Shown here in pieces: positions 58,201 to 64,000 of a stretch of DNA of 64,000 bases. The position numbers and the translations under genes are program-made. Under the pieces are notes generated by a model. It was not told the DNA's origin. It worked only from the letters and a program-made list of their open reading frames with translations, and did no database searches. Origin of the DNA: Scortum barcoo (Eukaryota > Chordata > Actinopteri > Centrarchiformes > Terapontidae); contig CM041546.1 in the NCBI GenBank assembly GCA_023238725.1, forward strand, positions 18,405,992 to 18,469,991, given 5' to 3'. Numbering within the stretch: position 1 is the first letter of the stretch; every line of letters starts with the position of its first letter.

Positions 58201-60423
58201 CCAACAGCACACAACACCTCTGGAAGAAACGCTTGGGTGCTTCTGTAGATGGTCTGGTTGTGAGAATGACTGATGCCTCTGGGAGAAGGCTTCCCTTGAT
58301 TAAAGCCACCATCAGCTCAGACACTGGCACCTTCGAACTGACATCAATGTTTTTGTCGGGACTGTTCCAGTCCAAGAAGAATTTGAACTCATCTAATCCA
58401 TCTAAGATGAAGAGCAAAGAGCTTGGTGTAGTGAAAAGATCAGGTAGAGCTGCCTTCAGGTATCGGAATCGTTCTCCAAGCAGTTCCAATAAGCTCACTG
58501 GAGTTTCAATCAGACTGAGCTCTCTAAAGCGCAGGTCAAAAATGCAAGTGAATTGACGCATGTTCTTCCCAATCGCCCACTCATAGACTAGTCTCTGCAC
58601 TGCTACACTTTTGCCGATACCAGCAATCCCCTTTACTTTGACTCTTTTGGGGGGTCGTCCTGATGTTTCTTGGGGGTCCAACAGATGGCAGGGTCGGATG
58701 CGCTGACAAGCCTGATGGACATAGATACGAGCTCGCCTGCTCGCAAGGTCAAAGTACTCATGTTGACTGCTGTCCACCAAATCATCATCTTCTGTCACAA
58801 ACAGGTCAGTGTAGCGGATATCGATGTGAGAAGCTGAGTTTGATGCCATGACCTCACCTTCTGAGTAACACTTCAGCTGCTCTGTGCGTTTCAGTAGGGT
58901 TGTTTTATGGGCAGAAATTGGAACTGCAGTGAAAGACAGGAGGACAAAATACGATGTCAACATTTCTGACATAAAGGGCCAGCGTGTAGGGTTTAGTGGC
59001 CTCTAGCACTGAGGTTCCAGATTATAACCCACTGAAAACCCCTCTGCTCACTCCTCCCTTCCCAAGTGTGTAGGAGTTTCTACAGTGGCTGCCACTTCAA
59101 TTTTAAAATAGAAAAAATACAACAGTTCTTATTTTTAGGTGGTTATACGCTAATGGAAACATAATTATGAATATTACATGCCATTATAGATCCCTCTAAA
59201 TCCTACATAGTGGTCTCTTAAATTGATCTTTAGTTTTCTGTAAAAAAAATATTTTGACTTATCTCTCGTTCTTCTAAGATACTGACATACCTCGCATGTT
59301 GGACAGTTTTACACTCCTGCTAGGCTTCAGTTCTTCTTTAGCTGCATGATAGATAGTTTCAGTTATATGCATTTTCAAAACAAATGGGGAAATAGTGAAT
59401 GTATGCGGCATGAGGTGTAACTGAATGGTTTGATGAGTATTAAAATTATGTAAACCATATGCTACGGCCTTCGCAGTCACTAGATCTCAACCCAGTTGAA
59501 CACTAGGGAGATTTTGGACTGAGATGTTAGACAGCGCTCTCCACCACCATCATCAAAAATACCAAAATGAGGGAAATATCTTTTGGAAGAATAGTGTTCA
59601 TCCCTCCAGTAGAGTTCAGAGACTTGGAGAATCAATGTCAAGGAGCACTGCAGTTGTTCTGGTGGCATGAGGTGACCCAACGCACTTTATGTCAGTTTTT
59701 CCTTTAATTTGTCACCAGTTTGTATATATAACATCCTAAAATCTAGTTATTAATAAAATAATAAATTCATACCCTTAGCCTCAGCAGTCAGGGTGAATCC
59801 CTTGCTCTTTCCTCTGAACAGCTTAGCAATGGAGCTTTTAGGCTTCTTGTCTGTGAATACAGGACAAGTCCGCAAAATAACTTGGCAAGACATCACAGTT
59901 GATTATATTCTGTTAATAATCTTCTCACACCTTTGATACTCAGGCAGTAAAACTTGATTGCCTTTAGTTCCAGTCCTTCAATTTGCACTCCAAGGTTTTG
60001 AAAAAAACTTTATTCTTACTTTTAAAGTCAAATGCACCTTTTTATGTATATACTTACATTATACAGTCATTACCAGCACATTAAAGCAGCCTTACCTTCA
60101 AGTTTTACAGGTGCAGCCAGTGGTTTACTGATAGCATTGTTCATGCAGTGTCTCTCCACCCAGACCTGCAGATCCCTGCAGTAATAATCCTGCACCTCCC
60201 TCACCACCTGCAGGAACTTCTGGCTGCCCTCCTCAGTGGCACACACCGTCTCAAGTGCCTGGGCCACTGCATTGGAGGATGACCTCTCCAGCAGAGACAG
60301 GTAGTGGGCAGGGGAAAGCACATCAGCGTCACGCAGCCAGCGCAGCAAAGGTGCTGGGTGGTCATGAGTCCAGCTCAACAGCAAGTCTCTCTGAGACCGA
60401 AGCAATTGCTGAGCTGAGGTCAT
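55215..60423 (-). CDS. CARD-NACHT-LRR NOD-like receptor, intact
   Basis: Cytosolic NLR-family innate immune sensor. Exons: 60096-60423 (starts MTSAQQLLRSQRDLLLSW, a helical CARD/death-fold domain of about 95 residues); 59773-59850 (basic linker); 57117-58923 (NACHT); 56694-56780 and 55696-55863 (leucine-rich repeats); 55215-55536 (last exon). Lengths sum to 2790 bases, exactly 930 codons, with all phases matching, so the gene looks functional (929 residues). Walker A is GIAGIGKS near residue 234, Walker B LFILDGLDE near 306, then the TTRPS motif. LRR-like segments include LQELNLGYSNIGNRG and VEELYLDITGITERG; only a few repeats are present. Sequence upstream of 58923 in the same frame is intron. 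The first domain is called CARD by general pattern only; orthology to a named NLRC/NOD gene is not claimed. Confidence 0.88.
56500..56640 (+). repeat. possible LINE 3' tail in an NLR intron
   Basis: ATTTCATTGGCAATGATTG, AATAAATTC and a TTGAATC heptamer repeated at the end resemble the 3' tails of fish non-LTR retrotransposons of the L2/CR1 kind, which end in short tandem repeats. The body is not recognisable. Confidence 0.4.
59465..59730 (+). mobile_element. relic of a Tc1-like element (transposase C-terminus)
   Basis: On the plus strand the words for SLDLNPVEH echo the DLNPIE motif that carries the catalytic Glu of Tc1 transposases. They are followed by a stop-ridden stretch and CACTTTATGTCAGTTTTTCCTTTAATTTG, a 3' end familiar from fish DNA transposons. 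It lies in an intron of the NLR gene and differs from the element at 473-2112. Confidence 0.5.
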
Positions 60424-61593
60424 GGCTTCAGAAAAGACTAGTAGAAGGAATGCTGGAAATTATTAGTGATTGTTAGTCTATTTTTAGAGCACAGTTAGGT
60501 AACGTTAAACTATGTGGCCTTTAAAGGTCTTACACTTACATTCAGAAAACTACAGTGTGAAAACAATAAAGAATTCTGCACAAATACTAATATGCTCGCT
60601 GATTATAAGGCTTACCTTAAAGAAAAATTGTATTGTTATGTTCTGTGTCACCTCCCCTCTTGCCTGGTTTTGCCATTGCAGTCCTAAGTGCTGGCAGGAA
60701 AAGCTGTTTGTGTTCTGTCTTAAGGTGCAGGGAGGTGGCAGCAATTCAAACAACTTTTCAACGGGTCCATAGGTCAAAGTGTTTGAGTCTTTGTTCCCGC
60801 CTCTGATTAATTGCTTCTTTTTGATCTTGCAGAAATGTACCAACCATGTGACTTGATAGTAACATGTAATCTGAAGTAAAATATAAAACTGTTATGCATT
60901 TTCACAGCATAATGTGACTTCAAAATTCAATACAATGCTGATTATATAGCATACTATAACAGACTATAACAGTCTCATATATTTCTTATATATTCTTGTG
61001 CATATCTTTTGTTGATATACAATAGTCTTAAGATGACTCTTGTTGCCTTAGCTGCCAAGATTTTACACAAATTTTATGACCTACATTAATCATTAATCTG
61101 ATTCAACTTTCTGTGGCATTTCTACGGCTATCACTTCTATTACACTGCAAGAGGTCTGGTGAGGACTGCCCATGTAGACAAAGGGAATCAGAAATAAGGG
61201 CATTTGGTTGCAGGAACCTTTGAGGAAATGGGTAACAGCATGAGAGTGACTCACCCACTGTCATGTGTTGTCTCACAGATACTTGCTGAGGTCTCTCTTT
61301 CCCCAGCAAACAACTCTTAGTTCCACCACATTAATGAGAATTTGAATCTTTTGACAACAAGTTTATATTCTTGTAAAGTTAAGGCAGGTTGTAAAATAAT
61401 CTTCTGAGTCATTACTTAGAATGAATGTAATAAGAAATAGATAGATGGTACTGAAGATATTGGAAGAGGAGGCGTCAAAATGAGGTCATAGCACCAGGAG
61501 CACGATGAGATACTCTAACTTCCCACTCTTTGTGCCCCGTTCATCCTTCTTCATCCTTCTGTCTGTCTGTGCTGCGGCAGTAGGGTTGCAGTC
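60424..61593. other. divergent promoter region between NLR and gene E
   Basis: The NLR (minus) and Siglec gene E (plus) start 1.17 kb apart, head to head, so both promoters should lie here. No TATA box or clear factor cluster was identified, and no exon was recognised. Confidence 0.5.
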
Positions 61594-64000
61594 ATGCAGG
61601 TGGACACTGTCTTTCTTCTGTGTACTTTGATTTTTGGTAAGTAAATGAATCCTTAATGATTTTTTTTCTTTTACATGTGTTAGTTTCAGATTTCTGCATA
61701 AATTTCAAGATTACTCATTATTGAGTTAAGTTATCCTCATTAAATTTGAGAAGAACCAGGTGAAGGAGTCATAAATCATGACTTGTTATCTCTGTCAGTG
61801 TTATTTCCATAATCTATTACTGTCATAGATGGAGAAACTGTTATTTTTCATCTGTGAATATCTTCCAGAGATTTTACCATACTGAAAAATTATATTATAT
61901 TCAAAGAAAATTAGATAATTACATGCTCATTTATTTTCTCCATGAGGTTAAATATGTAATAAAAAAATACATATGCAAACATTTCCTGATATAATCAAGA
62001 TTAGTCTAATTGTAAAATAAATACGACACATTGTCCACTGAGTACAAATTAGAGTGTAGTAGCTTTTCCATAGCCAAAATTGCAGTTGCTCTCTTCCCTT
62101 TTCTAAATATACATCTGTTGTGAAATGTTTCTTGGTGTATGGGTTTGCAGACGGTGCAGCAAAATGCAGCAGTTCTGACCTCATGTCAGCCTCATGTCGG
62201 TCTTTATGGGGACCAAGATTTCAGGGGATTATTGTGACGTCTCCATGATTGGAAGTGAGAGCTTTGTAGCTTGGAACAGAGACTTCTTAATTGGCCATGC
62301 ACTTTGGAGATTGTCTTTGGCTTTACAGAGGTCAGGTTAAAAATATATCAAGCACTTAGTACATGAACATCACAAGTGAGAGGCACAATTAAATGGCTGG
62401 AGAGCTTGATGACAAACCCGCTGTCCCTCGTGATTTAAACCTGAAACTTGAGCAAGGCATAGTTACATCTGACCCTGTATTGGTTTATGGTTTTCTGTTC
62501 TGTCTCACAGCAGCAGCCTTGTGGAGGGCGGTCCAGGCTGACTCTCCTGTGCCCTCAGTCCCTGATCGTGTCCAGGCACTGGTGGGCTCCTGTGTGGTGA
62601 TCCCTTGCTCTTTCACTCCTCTAGCTCCTCATCCTCTCAGGGGGAGGAAGGAGAGGGTGGACGTTCGGGTGAGGTTCAGAGGTGGGGGTCGCTTCTTCCC
62701 TCTCCGCAGCACCGCTTTTAACAGCGAGGACAGGGATCAAGTGAGCAGGGACTTCCAAGGCCGGACATCCCTCTTTGGGAAAATCACAGATGGAGACTGC
62801 TCTGTGAAGATCGGAAGGATCAGCCAGGATGACTCACGGGTGTTTGAGATCACTCTGAAGAAAGCCGATGACTTACTTTGGGGGAAGCCAAGCATCTTTA
62901 GTCTGGATGTTGTGGGTGAGTCAACGTACTGCATCTTCCTTCTTATAAAAGCAGTTGTTGTCTTGGATATTTAACAACTAGTGTATGTGTATCCAGGATT
63001 TGAAATTTGAACTTGGAAAAACATGTCACTGCACAATATATTTGTGAAAACACACAGAGGAGAATCTCCAACACATGAACAATTGGATACAAAAACCAAA
63101 ACCCAAAAGCTGAGATTAGTCCATAATTTGTACTGCATATTAAAGTGCAGTCAACAAGTATTTTTTACATTTTGCCTAAAGAAGAATAAATTAAGAAACC
63201 ATTGTAAAAACATCAAATAAACACATAAAATATGCAAAGTAAGAGATTTTGTAGGATTATTTTTCATTTCTCATGAAATAGACAGCAGCAGTAAAAAAAC
63301 AGTAATTATGGAGGTTTCTCTCACTGGCAGACACTCCTGAGGCTCCAGTCATCAGTGGCACGTTGTCAGCCACAGAGGGACAGCTGGTCACCCTGAACTG
63401 CTCCGTCAGCTATCACTGCCCCTCCAGACCTCCTGCCCTGCAGTGGAGCTGGGAGAGAGGGGCCCAGCTGAACGGCACTGAGCCTGGGGAGGTACAGACA
63501 CTTCACCCAGAGCCTCACCGGCAGATGTTACTGGCCTCGCTGTCCTTTACTGTGTCCCAGGTGTCCCAGGTGAAACCCAGAATCAAATGTGAAGCCGTCT
63601 ACCCAGGAGCCAAAATACAGGCCATTTCGAAGGATCTGCATGTGACATGTGAGCAGAGCTCTGACTAGTATCTTTGTGTTTCTCCAATCAGTTTAAACTA
63701 AAGCCTGTTTCATCTCCTTTTTATGCTCCATAGTTTCACCAAAAGATGTAATGGTTCAGGTCCAGTCCTTGACTGTGCAGGAGGGGGGCAGTGCTTTGTT
63801 GGTCTGCTCGTGTAAAGCCGACCCGCCGGTGTCTGAGTACCGCTGGTCGTACAGTCAGTCAGCACGGTCGCACGGTGCACCTTCATCAGCGCACGCACAC
63901 AGTTTTGATCCGGGTATTCAATGTGACCCGAGACATGAAGATCCGCTGCTCAGCACAGAACCTGATTGGTCGAGGAGAGTCCCGGCCCACGCCGCTGAAC
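61594..64000 (+). CDS. Siglec/MAG-like receptor gene E, 5' part, cut by window end
   Basis: Opposite strand to genes A-C. Exons: signal 61594-61636 (MQVDTVFLLCTLIF, phase 1, donor GTAAGT); V-set 62511-62915 (LVGSCVVIPCSF, then GRTSLFG and DGDCSVKIGRISQDDSRVF); C2 63331-63648 (LNCSVSYHCPSRPPALQW, the extra-cysteine pattern of Siglec domain 2); next C2 from 63734 to beyond the window (EGGSALLVCSCKADPP, then RDMKIRCSAQNLIGRGES). The F strand reads VFEITLK, without the sialic-acid Arg. It resembles gene A more than B or C in domain 2. One frame slip lies between about 63840 and 63895 in the last visible exon. Transmembrane and tail parts are outside the window, so signalling type is unknown. Confidence 0.82.

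Noticed and set aside
58164..58556. 130-codon plus-strand frame opposite the NACHT exon
   Set aside because: Antisense shadow of the NLR coding sequence.
58924..58972. Hydrophobic start MLTSYFVLLSFTA ahead of the NACHT exon
   Set aside because: Intron sequence; the acceptor CTTTCACTGCAG at 58924-58925 and exact phase with the linker exon place the exon start at 58923.
1..64000. CRISPR arrays, bacterial operons, tRNA or rRNA genes
   Set aside because: None seen; no regularly spaced repeats with unique spacers, and the gene structures are eukaryotic.

Overview
This is vertebrate, almost certainly ray-finned fish, genomic DNA. Genes are split by GT/AG introns, long (TA)n and (GT)n tracts are common, a degraded Tc1-family transposon of the fish type lies near the left end, and the coding content is vertebrate-specific: a lens membrane protein, a free fatty acid receptor, Siglec-type immunoglobulin receptors and a CARD-NACHT-LRR receptor. 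No bacterial genes, CRISPR array, tRNA or rRNA was seen.

Layout. 1-4330: intergenic, holding a broken Tc1-like element inside a TA microsatellite. 4331-8569 (+): lim2 (lens fibre membrane intrinsic protein, 173 codons in four coding exons). 8955-9870 (-): an FFAR2/FFAR3-like short-chain fatty acid receptor, tail to tail with lim2. 11313-15036 (-): Siglec-like gene A. 16470-21390 (-): Siglec-like gene B, with ITIM-type tyrosines in its tail. The block from lim2 intron 2 to the promoter of gene B (about 7948-22214) recurs at about 30787-44421, so there are second copies of the lim2 3' half, FFAR, gene A and gene B. Between the copies lie a broken NLR C-terminal exon, the 3' end of another Ig-type membrane receptor, and 25.9-29.5 kb of DNA that reads as short interleaved pieces of gene B and of an unrelated sequence. 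44.6-48.2 kb carries further broken copies of those segments and an orphan Siglec transmembrane exon. 48687-53610 (-) is Siglec-like gene C, the best preserved, with one Ig exon duplicated in tandem and a solo LTR just upstream of its first exon. 55215-60423 (-) is an intact six-exon CARD-NACHT-LRR gene (929 codons by my splice model). 61594 to the window end (+) is Siglec-like gene E, divergent from the NLR and cut by the window edge.

Biology. In humans MAG and CD22 adjoin FFAR1/3/2 on 19q13.12, and LIM2 adjoins the CD33-related SIGLEC cluster on 19q13.41. The window shows both neighbourhoods fused, so it is probably the fish counterpart of an ancestral Siglec locus. Genes B and C keep the V-domain F-strand arginine used to bind sialic acid and carry ITIM-like tails; A and E lack that arginine. 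The neighbours FFAR, NLR and Siglecs are all leukocyte-associated families, but no functional coupling can be shown from sequence.

Caveat. The two block copies differ largely by small indels, and several frameshifts in one copy are absent from the other. This, the interleaved region and a stuttered tail exon suggest uncorrected long-read consensus errors and possibly a false (haplotypic) duplication. Many 'pseudogene' calls here depend on the quality of the assembly.
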